A stretch of DNA of 64,000 bases. It comes from JABDMH01 sp965222645. GTDB lineage: Bacteria > Bacteroidota > Bacteroidia > Chitinophagales > Saprospiraceae. Below the pieces are notes generated by a model that did no database searches, was not told where the DNA came from, and worked only from the letters and a program-made list of their open reading frames with translations. Every line of letters starts with the position of its first letter. Positions within the stretch are counted from its first letter, which is position 1. The stretch is from positions 1,736,001 through 1,800,000 of the forward strand of contig OZ244968.1 in assembly GCA_965222645.1 (NCBI GenBank), written 5' to 3'. The position numbers and the translations under genes were made by a program. Positions 55,162 to 64,000 of the stretch are shown here, in pieces.

Positions 55162-56949
55162 TTATCTTAGAACATTATAATCGGGCGAGATCATAAAAAG
55201 GTAAATGGCGAGCCGGACACGATCTTCTCGGAATTCTCCAAAAATCATATTTTCCAGTGCGTTTTTTATGATCGTTCTCGTGCGATCTGTAAGTTGACCA
55301 TGGGTGAGAAGCATATCCAGTTTATTAACCAGAACTTCCGTGTCCCGGGCGTATTTTTTTAAGTTTTCGGTATTTAAGATCACTGCTGGATTATCTTCTT
55401 CCCAGCTATACATCACGGCATTCCAAACGGCCCACCTGTTTACCTCATTAATATATCCCAGGGAGGTGCGTGAATTATGAATCTGATATTCAGGTGCTAC
55501 CAGACCCCGGTCGGCGATTGCTCCATTGGGTGAAAAATCAGGAAGGAAAAAATTGAATACACTTTTTGATCCAAATACAGTCTGCTCGGTATTCTGATAA
55601 TAATTCCATGCAATGTTCCAAAACCGATCATAGTACTGCTCGAGATCCATAGCTCTTGAAAAATGAGTATATCTTAAAAAAGGTTCTCTCAGACGTCCAC
55701 TTTCCGGCATTCCGGTCCACGAACAATTTCGCGCCTCCGGATCCATTAAGATCGCCTTTATCACAGCCCCAAGATCGCCACGCTCTCCAATGCTATTATC
55801 ATTGAAGACAGAAGAAATCCTTTTGATGTATCCGGGCGACGGATTAGATTTCACCAACCGCTGAATCAAATGCCTGCTCAGAAATGGACCCACATTAGGA
55901 TGATTAAATAATATATCGATAGCATCGTTTATATCTTCCATCCCCGATTGCCCGGCAGGTACTACTTGTCCTCCTACAATTATTTTCTCACCTGGCTCGT
56001 GGTATTCTTCGTACATTTTCATCGGTTTGGTCAGATCAGATGCGTACAGACCTTGGCCAAAATAGGTGGTAGTATCTTCGGCCATATCGGGCAGGATGCG
56101 TGATATTCCAAGCCCCGTCCAGACCTTGGCCATTTCCTTTATCTCGCTTTGTCCATATGTAGGGATATCATTTCCGTTAGCATCCTTTTTTCTCGATCCG
56201 TCGTCATTCAGTTCATAAAGTCCGATAGAAAAGAGTTGCATAATTTCCCGGGCATAGTTTTCATCCGGTCTGGTGTTTTCCTCAAGATTAGTTTTAGGAT
56301 TATTGAGATGACTCAAATAAAATCCAATACAGGGATGCAGTGATACATCAAAAAGCAAATCGCGGTAGTTACCAAATGCATGCTTCGACAGTATATCATA
56401 GTAGCTTGACAGGCCATCTGGGTACCCTTCCAAATCTGACTGAATCGAAATCACAAAAAATTCTGAAAGCGCAAAAGCAACTCTTTGACGCAGTAAATCT
56501 TCATTACTCAGATTTGTTTCCCACCAGGCATAATTAAAGATTTTACCATGAGGGCGCCCTTCTACCTCTGCCGGATCTCCTCCATTGGCAAGAAACCAAT
56601 CAATTACTTCATTATTCGTGCGATACAGAGCATCGAGCATGCTCGAAGGCGGAATTTTCAACTGTTGATCGATCCACACTTCCATTCCCAGATCGACAAC
56701 TTGATCAATCAGTCTCTGGTCTGCACCAAATGTGGCCTGTGCCAAAAAGCGGGAGGCCTGAAATTGTGGATCGATGAGACCAGCTGCATTGATGGTTTTA
56801 CCGGCAGTCGCTTTTTCGTTCCATTGATCAATGGCAAGCTCACTGCTCGCCGTCACAAATATTTCACCCTGGCCAGCTCCCAGGTAAATAGTCTCTTGAC
56901 CGTGAAGGATGCCGGAATACAGGAAGAATAAGAAAACAAAATTTCTCAT
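55162..56949 (-). CDS. DUF1800 domain protein
   Basis: 595 residues from the ATG at 56949, which starts a signal peptide (MRNFVFLFFLYSGILHGQ); the open frame 38 codons upstream lacks family similarity. DUF1800 core includes 'ASRFLAQATFGADQRLI', 'WWETNLSNEDLLRQRVAFALSEFFVIS', 'NPKTNLEENTRPDENYAREIMQLFSIG', 'FLSRHLIQRLVKSNPSPGYI'. Function unknown; conserved partner of DUF1501. The pair plus the T9SS protein form one minus-strand unit with gaps of 39 and 11 bases. Confidence 0.93.
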   Translation of the reverse strand: MRNFVFLFFLYSGILHGQETIYLGAGQGEIFVTASSELAIDQWNEKATAGKTINAAGLIDPQFQASRFLAQATFGADQRLIDQVVDLGMEVWIDQQLKIPPSSMLDALYRTNNEVIDWFLANGGDPAEVEGRPHGKIFNYAWWETNLSNEDLLRQRVAFALSEFFVISIQSDLEGYPDGLSSYYDILSKHAFGNYRDLLFDVSLHPCIGFYLSHLNNPKTNLEENTRPDENYAREIMQLFSIGLYELNDDGSRKKDANGNDIPTYGQSEIKEMAKVWTGLGISRILPDMAEDTTTYFGQGLYASDLTKPMKMYEEYHEPGEKIIVGGQVVPAGQSGMEDINDAIDILFNHPNVGPFLSRHLIQRLVKSNPSPGYIKRISSVFNDNSIGERGDLGAVIKAILMDPEARNCSWTGMPESGRLREPFLRYTHFSRAMDLEQYYDRFWNIAWNYYQNTEQTVFGSKSVFNFFLPDFSPNGAIADRGLVAPEYQIHNSRTSLGYINEVNRWAVWNAVMYSWEEDNPAVILNTENLKKYARDTEVLVNKLDMLLTHGQLTDRTRTIIKNALENMIFGEFREDRVRLAIYLFMISPDYNVLR

Positions 56950-57423
56950 GGGCACGACTTGTCTGATTGGTATACAAATTATAAAAAATCTATATATGTT
57001 TCGAATGTGCCCAGAGATAAACCCTACAGGTGGATAGCTCTCATCATGGAAGATACACATCATAGAGAATATGTTGCCCAGTGAGTACGGAAAGAATGCA
57101 CTTGGTTGTTAAGGTGGAAATGCAGCAGAAGTATGGGATCTGACCTACTCCATAAGTGATGACTTTTTGTCCTGCAATGTCTCTCCACTGATATTGAGAC
57201 CCAGTAAGCGTATTCTGCAACAATAGACAAATCAAAAAAACAATAGCTCAATTGTTTGCAACATTATGCGAACCCAAAGGTCTCTGACCTCCTCATATTT
57301 GACATAGCGGGATATTTGCCGCTCACGATAGTAAGATTTTTGTCGATTTCATTCATTGAATTCCACAAAAAGCACGAAGCAAAATTCGAAACAAACATGT
57401 ACTGTTAAAAAAAAAAGAGAGAT
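56950..57423. other. Intergenic region between divergent genes
   Basis: 474 bases. It must hold the promoters of the DUF1800 unit and of the three-gene unit starting at 57424, but I see no certain boxes. Two overlapping minus frames (57044-57251) give 63-codon peptides without family resemblance; they may be gene debris. An A10 run lies just before the 57424 start (57408-57417). Confidence 0.4.
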
Positions 57424-58254
57424 ATGGAAATGGACCAGCAGACGGTCATAAACGTGCCGCAAAGACATGCCTTTATTCTGGTGGGTGAAGAAACATTGTT
57501 CCTTTGTCACCAGATCATGACGCATATGGAACCCCACAGCTACGAGTTTATTTTGGAAATCAGCATCCCGGATTCGGCAAAAAGGAAGATTCTTGAAGAC
57601 CGGCATAAAAATAAGAATACACACTTCTTCGGAAACCAGGAAGGCGGAGAATTTACCTTACCCAGCATTGTCTCCGGAGCCATAACGGGGTTTGATGCGA
57701 ACATATGGACCGATGTGCCTGACAGTGATCCGCCAGACACGCTACCTCAGCCGCCGTGGGGAGGGGAAGCAAATCAGCCCGAAATTTCACCATGGGTGAG
57801 CAACGTGCCGGTCACCATCCGGAGGATCGTGCATTACCGCCATCTCAACAGAAATGAAAACTCGCGTAAATCCGAATCCTATATCTTATTCGGGCGCGCT
57901 AAAGAAGCTCACATTTTGCACTCCGTTATCTGGCAGCCTGAGTACGATCATGTAGCATCACTGAAGGAGGCCCCGGACTGGATATCGGAAGAGCAACTAA
58001 TCGCTACAATCGAAGTATCATTTCCGGATTTACCCTACGATACTTTGAGCACGTATTGCAGCTGCCCGTTTGAAGATGACTCAAAGCAGCGAGTACATTA
58101 CTTTGGCTTCACAGAATTCTGCGATCCCATGGGTGCCCTGCAAAATAAAATTCCCCCCCTGCTGATCCATGTGGATCGCACCTGGTGGTATTCTACCAAA
58201 ATCATCAATTATTGGAAGGACCAGTACTGCAAAGGAGCGACTCAAATAAGCTAA
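57424..58254 (+). CDS. Unrecognised protein, first gene of a three-gene unit
   Basis: 276 residues, no signal peptide and no membrane helix, so cytosolic. Rich in Trp, Pro, His and acidic residues, with 'FILVGEETLFLCHQIMTHMEPHSYEFILEISIP' near the N terminus and 'YCSCPFEDDSKQRVHYFGFTEFC' near the C terminus. I do not recognise a family. The stop (58252-58254) is 2 bases before the ATG of the large decarboxylase gene, so the two are coupled. A role as partner or substrate-sensing protein for the decarboxylase is inference. Confidence 0.7.
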   Translation: MEMDQQTVINVPQRHAFILVGEETLFLCHQIMTHMEPHSYEFILEISIPDSAKRKILEDRHKNKNTHFFGNQEGGEFTLPSIVSGAITGFDANIWTDVPDSDPPDTLPQPPWGGEANQPEISPWVSNVPVTIRRIVHYRHLNRNENSRKSESYILFGRAKEAHILHSVIWQPEYDHVASLKEAPDWISEEQLIATIEVSFPDLPYDTLSTYCSCPFEDDSKQRVHYFGFTEFCDPMGALQNKIPPLLIHVDRTWWYSTKIINYWKDQYCKGATQIS

Positions 58255-58256
58255 GG

Positions 58257-60539
58257 ATGGGAGACGATACGGATAAGAGAATCAGATCCCTCAGAAAGGC
58301 GATGGCACTATCGCGAGGTCAAGGAACTCAGTCGCTGGGCACCTGGTTTTTGGGGCCAAAAGGTGAAAGTCGTGAGCTTCTCCAGTCTCTCATTGCTGAA
58401 GCGATTCATCATTCGGTTGATGGTCGCGAATCAACATTTCCGGAAGATCCTCCATGGGCGGATCCAACGACCGGGAGCTACAAAAGTGAAAGTGCTTTAA
58501 TTCAGAATCACTACAGACAGCTTGTTCGAAACCTCGAAAGATATAGTGTTCCGTTCAGCAGCTACCGCTACCAGGGACACATGTTATGGGATCAGACGCT
58601 TCCATCAGTTGCTGGGTACATTGCAGCATTGTTGTACAACCAAAATAATGTTGCGGCAGAAGCAAGTCCGCTCACAACCGCTCTTGAAATTGAGGTTGCA
58701 AAAGACCTGTGCAAAATGGTGGGTTACGAAGGCAAAAAGGGAAGTCACCCCTGGGGACATATTACGTGTGATGGAAGTATTGCCAATATCGAGGCGCTTT
58801 GGGCAGGAAGAAATACTAAACTCTATGCGTTTGCCGCCAGCGCTGCATTACAACGAGAAGATCAGCTACAGGCACTAGATTATATTGAGGTCGTGCCCAC
58901 CGGCTCCCATGTATCCAAAAGGCTCATCGATCTTGATTGGTGGGAGTTGTTCAATTTGACAGCCGACGTCATTTTAGATATTCCGATAAGAATGCGCTGT
59001 GAGGCTAAGAAAAACAACATCGATGGTTCCTCCCTGAACCTGATCCAAAAATATACTGTGCAGGAGCTCGGAATGCTGAAATTTGGCAATACGATGGACG
59101 AAGTCGTTGCGCGAAACGGATCATTCACGAAAGCCCTGGCTAATCTCAAGGTCATCGGGCCTGCATCAGCACACTACTCTCTCCCCAAGGCCACCACCCT
59201 ACTGGGCCTGGGTACTTGTGCCTATGTCAAGATCAATGTAAGGCGCAACGCCCGGATGAATATTGAGCTCCTCAAGAAGTCTTTAGATCACCATTTTCAA
59301 AAAAGAATGCCCGTGCAATGCGTAGTGGCCGTGATGGGAACAACGGAAGAAAGTGCAGTTGACAATCTGACTGAAATCTTAAAGATTCGCAAAGAATTTC
59401 GCAAAAAGGGTATGGACTTCCTCATACATGCAGACGGTGCCTGGGGAGGTTATTTCGCATCCATTTTAAATGAGCCTGTTAAGGAAACTCCAGCGCACAA
59501 CCATCTTACCAAAAACCGACAAGAAATCCCTGGGCCGGAGGAAAATGCCGATTCGAACCGGTTTGAGGCTGGTGTTGCCCTCCGGCAGCTCCAGTCTAAA
59601 GTGGAGGATGATCCCAGGACTCACGAAAAGTTCATCTTTACCAATCGAACTGGATTGAATGCTCACACAGAAACCCAGTTGAGGAGATTGAAGGATGCAG
59701 ATACGATTACAATTGATCCGCACAAATCCGGCTTTACGCTTTATCCTGCAGGCAGTCTCTTGTATCGAGATCATCGGATGCCGGAAATGATACAAATCAC
59801 GGCTCCGGTAGTTTATCATAATGGGGATGCACCTACTGTGGGCGTCTTCGGTGTGGAAGGATCGAAGCCGGGTGCTGCTGCCGCTGGCGTTTATTTTAGT
59901 CACCGGATTATTAGAACGGATCAAAGTGGCTACGGGAGGATTTTGGGCAGATGCACATTTAACGCTAAACGGGTCTTTTCACAATTATTAGCTATCGATT
60001 CTCCCGATTTCAGAATATCGGCGCTGACTGACCTTTCCGCACAGGAGCTCGATGTGGTCAAGGAATGGTCTGCACTAAGCAATATAGAGTTATGGCAAAG
60101 ATTACATGATCGGCCACACGAATTTGACATTTTCCGTCGCACCGGTCCCGACCTAAACATCATCTCATATGCCCTAAATCCAATAATAGATGGAGTCCTG
60201 AACCAGGATCCTAAAAAAACAAATGAGTTTAATAACGCCTTATTTAAAAAATTAAGTTCCCAGAGCATTGATGAGCCCATCCCGGAAATAATTGTCACTA
60301 GTTCTTCATTTGATCCGGAATACTCCGCAGAACCAATCAAGCACTTACGAGAGCAACTCGGTGTAGATCACGATGATGCATTGGAAATGAATTTTCTCTT
60401 AACAACCGTAATGAATCCCTGGCTTTCTGATGCTGATAATGGAAGACGCAACATGATACCGGAGGTAGTGGGATACCTGCAGGAAGAGGCTGAGGCGCTT
60501 ATTCACGAGCTTTATTACACTGCCGAATCTCATTACTAA
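58257..60539 (+). CDS. Large PLP-dependent amino-acid decarboxylase (group II)
   Basis: 760 residues from the ATG at 58257; the frame is open 24 codons earlier, inside the previous gene. Fold type I decarboxylase pattern: 'LPSVAGYIAALLYNQNNVAAEASPLTTALEIEVAKDLCKMVGY', 'HPWGHITCDGSIANIEALWAGRN', 'FLIHADGAWGGYF' (Asp393, binds PLP nitrogen) and 'TIDPHKSGFTLYPAGSLLYRD' with the Schiff-base Lys490. Larger than usual (450-620 residues): about 60-70 extra residues lie between the HADGAWGG block and the Lys region. It decarboxylates an amino acid such as Tyr, Glu, Asp or diaminobutyrate; which one is unknown. It is flanked by the unknown gene (2 bases) and the cyclase-like gene (22 bases). Confidence 0.85.
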   Translation: MGDDTDKRIRSLRKAMALSRGQGTQSLGTWFLGPKGESRELLQSLIAEAIHHSVDGRESTFPEDPPWADPTTGSYKSESALIQNHYRQLVRNLERYSVPFSSYRYQGHMLWDQTLPSVAGYIAALLYNQNNVAAEASPLTTALEIEVAKDLCKMVGYEGKKGSHPWGHITCDGSIANIEALWAGRNTKLYAFAASAALQREDQLQALDYIEVVPTGSHVSKRLIDLDWWELFNLTADVILDIPIRMRCEAKKNNIDGSSLNLIQKYTVQELGMLKFGNTMDEVVARNGSFTKALANLKVIGPASAHYSLPKATTLLGLGTCAYVKINVRRNARMNIELLKKSLDHHFQKRMPVQCVVAVMGTTEESAVDNLTEILKIRKEFRKKGMDFLIHADGAWGGYFASILNEPVKETPAHNHLTKNRQEIPGPEENADSNRFEAGVALRQLQSKVEDDPRTHEKFIFTNRTGLNAHTETQLRRLKDADTITIDPHKSGFTLYPAGSLLYRDHRMPEMIQITAPVVYHNGDAPTVGVFGVEGSKPGAAAAGVYFSHRIIRTDQSGYGRILGRCTFNAKRVFSQLLAIDSPDFRISALTDLSAQELDVVKEWSALSNIELWQRLHDRPHEFDIFRRTGPDLNIISYALNPIIDGVLNQDPKKTNEFNNALFKKLSSQSIDEPIPEIIVTSSSFDPEYSAEPIKHLREQLGVDHDDALEMNFLLTTVMNPWLSDADNGRRNMIPEVVGYLQEEAEALIHELYYTAESHY

Positions 60540-60561
60540 ATTATTTTAAAAAAGAAATGAA

Positions 60562-61680
60562 ATGGAGACCTTAATAGGACATGCAACAAAACTCGAGAAG
60601 CAGGAGACTGTTTCCCTACAAGATCTGCTAGACAACAACCATGCCTGGCAGGTACTCTTTGCGTATGAAGGACCCACGATGGCTTTGAAGGAAATCGGAC
60701 TGGGCCCATTGCCGGGAAAATTCCCAAGTTTGGCTATACGCCAGGTGATTATGGACAAGCATGCCTCTAGTCAGAAATCTATTGATCAGGTTGCCCAATG
60801 GCAATCAGGCCCAGTGTCGACCTGTGTCTTGTGCAAACTGGCTTTTGGATCTAAGTACGACGATCCCAATTTTGGTCCTATCACAGTCACTCGCAATCGA
60901 AGGAATAAGTTCTATTGCAATAACTGTGATTTATTTTTGAGGATATGCCCCGGGCAGGCTACACTCGAACTACCAGTGATGGTCGTCGATGTAAAAGGAT
61001 CGAGAAAAATAAGGAATGATGCAAATGTCAGTCTTCGGCAGTACTCACAATTAATTTCCGATTTTCAATGCATTACTGCTGCCATTATCCAAAAAAATCT
61101 CGGTATGGTCCTCAATACCGTTGGAGATGCAGTAATCGGTATCTGGCCTTCGGGATTTATCCCACTGGAATTAAGGGAAAAATATGGATGGGATAATGAC
61201 CAGCCGGCAAAAGTATCGGCTACGCTCGCTCTAAAGGCCGCTCAGGAGCTATCAAATTGTACACCATCCCATTTTGATGGCAGGTCACTGCCTTTCAAAG
61301 GGGCGCTGGATTCTACGGAAATGGTAATTTTCTCTGTCCAGACCTATAGCAAAGTTGCACAATTCGAGTTCGCCGATCTGGACGAAGCACTAACCAGTAC
61401 TCCCCTTATTGACGATCAGGGTAATTTGTTGATGGGTACAGAATTCAAAAAAGAAAAAACGGAAGAATTGCAAAAAGGACCAACGAGCATCGATGTTGCC
61501 GGAGAGGCCATCGAATTGAGTTCTGAGCTTTCGGGTCACGGGGCACTCTCAGCCGGTGATTTTGCGATCACAAAGAGGTTTGACTCGATTGCCGGATATA
61601 AAGATTACAATTATATCAAAATGCCGGATTTCGATATTCCCTTTCGAGTGATTAAACCGGAGGAGTTTGTTGAAATTTGA
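60562..61680 (+). CDS. Zinc-ribbon class III nucleotide-cyclase-like protein lacking transition-state residues
   Basis: 372 residues, cytosolic. Residues 1-85: helical domain. Residues 86-130: small Cys4 site C88-x2-C91 ... C119-x2-C122, as in a known group of cyclases with a zinc-binding segment ahead of the catalytic domain. Residues 138-340: class III cyclase homology domain with Asp143 in 'VVDVKGSRK' and Asp189 in 'NTVGDAVIGIWP' (both metal Asp kept). The segment that normally reads GDxVNxAAR is 'GEAIELSSEL' (314-323), so Asn is Glu318 and Arg is Glu322. A ~55-residue insertion precedes it. Probably no cyclase activity, or a changed one; nucleotide sensing is inferred. Third gene behind the decarboxylase. 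Confidence 0.75.
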   Translation: METLIGHATKLEKQETVSLQDLLDNNHAWQVLFAYEGPTMALKEIGLGPLPGKFPSLAIRQVIMDKHASSQKSIDQVAQWQSGPVSTCVLCKLAFGSKYDDPNFGPITVTRNRRNKFYCNNCDLFLRICPGQATLELPVMVVDVKGSRKIRNDANVSLRQYSQLISDFQCITAAIIQKNLGMVLNTVGDAVIGIWPSGFIPLELREKYGWDNDQPAKVSATLALKAAQELSNCTPSHFDGRSLPFKGALDSTEMVIFSVQTYSKVAQFEFADLDEALTSTPLIDDQGNLLMGTEFKKEKTEELQKGPTSIDVAGEAIELSSELSGHGALSAGDFAITKRFDSIAGYKDYNYIKMPDFDIPFRVIKPEEFVEI

Positions 61681-61890
61681 ATTATTACTCAGTTTCGGCA
61701 CTCGATGTGTGAATTCCCCAGATAAGTCTTTCTTGCAGCATTACAGGGTGTTAGGCCATTATTCAGAGTCTTGTCGTAGACGCTTCACAGCTATGGCTAC
61801 GAGAGATAATTTGACCTCTTAGCATTCGGTCATTTTATTAGCCCATGAAATGTTAGTTTTTATTAGATAAAAAAAAGATTTAATCCCAGA

Positions 61891-64000
61891 TCACGAACCA
61901 GACTTCAGCTGAAAAATTCTCATCAAATCATTATTGCTGCCCACGAGTATTGCACTCCCCATTTTGGATTTCAAGATATCTAAACTCTTTACATCATACG
62001 GCACAAAAAACCCACTTTCGGTTTTCTCCAGTGGTTTCCAATTGCCCTTACCGTCTCCAAGCAGCATAAGACCATATCCGGCATCGGCACGGGCAGTTTC
62101 GACCTCGGCATCAAATAAATTTCCAGCCAGCAATACATCTTTAGATCCATCACCATCGAAATCATCGATCACAAAATCATTTATTGAAGTTATCTGCGCC
62201 TGTACCGGCAGATGGTGCACTTTGAAACTCCCACCTGAATTTTCCAAATAAATACTTGCAAAAGTTGTAGCCTCCAGATGAAGTGCACTTTCCAGCTTAC
62301 CTTCTCCATAAACCTCAAAGACATCTGAAGAAGCAAACAAATCATAATTCTCAAAATCCTCTTTGATCTGGGGAATTTGCTGAGACGAACATTCTCTTCC
62401 ACGCAAAGGATACTGTATTCCAAAATTGTAATAGGTCAGTACAATATCTTTTTTGCCGTTCTCATCGAAGTCATAGTAGTAGACCTCAAACGGCTCCTCT
62501 TCCGTGGCTTTGTATTTATAATTTAAGCCTAGATTTCCTGCGAATAAATCGACGTCACCGTCATTGTCCATATCAGCTGCCTCTATGCTAAACCACCATC
62601 CCCTTTGGGTGTCCAATTCCGGCAGACCCGATCGTTCAAAACCTGCACTCGTGTTTTTAAATAAAAGAATCGATGTCCATTCTCCAAGCAAAAAAAGATC
62701 CTCGCGTCCATCCTGATCAAAGTCACACCATACGGCGTCATTGATCATTCCCACCTCTTCAAGATCCGGAATAAAAGTATTTGTAGCATCAGAAAAATAT
62801 CCTTTGTCATTCTGCAATAAATAACTACTTGCTGCTTCCGGATAAGCCCAGGGTATATGTCTGCCGCACACCAAAAGATCAAGGTCACCATCTTTATCAA
62901 AATCACATGGTCTCACCTTAGACCCACTGCAAATGAAGACAGGCAATCTGTCTTTTTCAAAAGAAAAAAAGCCCGAGCCGTCGTTTAAATACAAGCGATC
63001 CTGATATTTTTCACTGTCCGGTCTAAATTCATTACCTCCGCTTACGACGTATAAATCCTGATCACCATCGTTATCAGCATCAAAAAAAACAGATCCCACG
63101 TCTTCATGATTTTTATGGAGCTTGAAAATATCCTGTTCCATATTAGAAAATTCACCCTCGGATTTCTGAATAAGAAGGGTGGCTTGCTCACCGGCGGGAC
63201 CCCCAATAAACAAGTCATCTAATCCATCGCCATTTACATCACCAACAGCGATCTGAGGCCCGTGTGAAGACATTTTGTGAGGAAGAAGCACCTGTGTTAT
63301 ATAATCGTTGTATACATTTTCCCTGTGCGAATATTGCAGTCCGAAGGAAGATGTAATCTCTTCCAGTAGGGGCGATTGTTGAGATTTCTTCTCGGCAAGG
63401 ACAGCATCTTGATAGTCAACTTCAAGAACCTGATCCGCTTCAACACCGGTCAAAACCGTGGTTCGACCGTCAGGCCAAATCACTTTTACTGTATCGACCA
63501 CTGCGATTTCACCCAATCCGAAATGAGCAATCCACTCACTCTGAGAGTACATACCCCGCACACTGGTCAATTCAAACATTTGAATACCATGTGAGGTGGA
63601 AATATGAATTCTCGTGCCCAGGATATTTTCCTGATCTTCTACAATGGGGAGGACACGCAACCAATGATGATTTGTTTGTTGCGACGCGTTATTTTCATAA
63701 ATAAAAGCTTCATCATTGATGTTGTTTATTACAAGATCCAGGTCGCCATCATTATCCAGGTCACCATAGGCAGATCCACCTGAAAAGGATTCTTGATCAG
63801 CGCCCCATTCGCTCATCCTTTTAGAAAAAGTGAGATCACCATTATTGACATAAAAATAATTTTTCAGTTTTTGTGACGGGACCATTTCCAACGCTTTCTT
63901 TATATCGACGACGTCCCACACTGTGATATCTGCAGGTGGGTTCGGATTATTTTGTACGTATTCAAAGAGTTTCGATTCTAAATAATCCGGAAACTTCTTT
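61891..64000 (-). CDS. FG-GAP/VCBS repeat protein with ASPIC/UnbV domain, C-terminal part (runs off right edge)
   Basis: An open frame reaches the right end without a stop, so about 700 C-terminal residues of a longer protein are visible; the internal GTG at 63921 is unlikely to be the start, because 26 further in-frame codons upstream fit the family ('FPDYLESKLFEYVQNN'). Order: end of a first FG-GAP region ('AYGDLDNDGDLDLVINN'), ASPIC/UnbV ('GTRIHIST...SEWIAHFGLGEIAVVDTVKVIWPDGR'), then a second FG-GAP propeller with several 'DxNxDGxxDL' calcium loops. Exported proteins of this type sit near SusC/SusD loci in Bacteroidota; role in glycan binding or cell adhesion suspected. Gap of 210 bases before it holds no gene. 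Confidence 0.88.
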   Translation of the reverse strand, partial: KKFPDYLESKLFEYVQNNPNPPADITVWDVVDIKKALEMVPSQKLKNYFYVNNGDLTFSKRMSEWGADQESFSGGSAYGDLDNDGDLDLVINNINDEAFIYENNASQQTNHHWLRVLPIVEDQENILGTRIHISTSHGIQMFELTSVRGMYSQSEWIAHFGLGEIAVVDTVKVIWPDGRTTVLTGVEADQVLEVDYQDAVLAEKKSQQSPLLEEITSSFGLQYSHRENVYNDYITQVLLPHKMSSHGPQIAVGDVNGDGLDDLFIGGPAGEQATLLIQKSEGEFSNMEQDIFKLHKNHEDVGSVFFDADNDGDQDLYVVSGGNEFRPDSEKYQDRLYLNDGSGFFSFEKDRLPVFICSGSKVRPCDFDKDGDLDLLVCGRHIPWAYPEAASSYLLQNDKGYFSDATNTFIPDLEEVGMINDAVWCDFDQDGREDLFLLGEWTSILLFKNTSAGFERSGLPELDTQRGWWFSIEAADMDNDGDVDLFAGNLGLNYKYKATEEEPFEVYYYDFDENGKKDIVLTYYNFGIQYPLRGRECSSQQIPQIKEDFENYDLFASSDVFEVYGEGKLESALHLEATTFASIYLENSGGSFKVHHLPVQAQITSINDFVIDDFDGDGSKDVLLAGNLFDAEVETARADAGYGLMLLGDGKGNWKPLEKTESGFFVPYDVKSLDILKSKMGSAILVGSNNDLMRIFQLKSGS

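Noticed and set aside
1..64000. CRISPR arrays, tRNA, rRNA and tmRNA genes
   Set aside because: No regularly spaced repeats, no CCA-ending cloverleaf-like segments and no rRNA-like stretch were noticed in the gaps; a dedicated scan was not possible.

Overview
The window looks like a chromosomal segment of a Bacteroidota member, probably a marine or other aquatic Saprospiria-like bacterium. The evidence is a type IX secretion (T9SS) C-terminal domain, a TamB/TamL-type pair whose BamA-like partner is a lipoprotein, a DUF6702-like protein, adjacent DUF1501 and DUF1800 genes, a short RRM protein, an FG-GAP/ASPIC-UnbV protein, one clear TAnnTTTG-type promoter and moderate-to-low GC. No rRNA, tRNA, CRISPR array or intact insertion sequence was seen. 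The genus assignment is inference.

Layout. 1-5.7 kb (minus): a large RHS-like secreted protein running off the left edge, a pappalysin-like (M43) protein whose zinc site is destroyed, a gene-poor gap and an S10 carboxypeptidase. 5.9-9.9 kb (plus): a small conserved protein, a Tat-exported deacetylase-like protein, a sulfatase and a lipoprotein. 10.2-13.8 kb: an orphan Wzc-type tyrosine autokinase, then an AT-richer two-gene unit (DUF2188 plus a protein resembling nucleoside deoxyribosyltransferase/TIR folds) that is a candidate defence module. 13.8-20.3 kb: an esterase-cupin fusion, a beta-helix protein, an enolase-superfamily protein, a SnoaL-like protein and a tandem-domain universal stress protein. 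20.35-20.68 kb: two identical 162-bp hairpin repeats in tandem. 20.7-28 kb: heparinase II/III-like lyase, FMN-binding protein, DPP IV, purple acid phosphatase, YheT-like hydrolase.

28-41 kb is mostly housekeeping: a cyclase-family/membrane-protein pair; an operon of lipoprotein cytochrome c, anhydro-MurNAc kinase (split by a frameshift at a nine-A run) and an SDR epimerase; an EF-G-like GTPase lacking the catalytic His; a beta-lactamase-fold/OmpA pair; a GT4 glycosyltransferase; ahcY with its promoter; a DUF6702-like gene; yidD; and a ThuA-like lipoprotein. 41-48.4 kb holds the overlapping tamB-tamL genes. 48.5-57 kb holds an RRM protein, a GATase-like protein divergent from rtcB, a BNR_4 propeller protein, and a DUF1800-DUF1501-T9SS three-gene unit. 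57.4-61.7 kb is a three-gene unit: an unknown protein, a large PLP-dependent decarboxylase, and a zinc-ribbon class III nucleotide-cyclase-like protein that lacks the transition-state Asn and Arg. 61.9 kb to the right edge is a partial FG-GAP/ASPIC protein.

Functionally, many scattered exported enzymes (sulfatase, polysaccharide-lyase-like, BNR_4, beta-helix, deacetylase-like, esterase, enolase superfamily) point to use of sulfated, uronate-containing glycans, although no SusC/SusD pair is present. The most noteworthy signals are the DUF2188/NDT-like pair, the decarboxylase/pseudo-cyclase unit, the tandem hairpin element, the frameshifted anmK and the zinc-site-dead M43 homologue.
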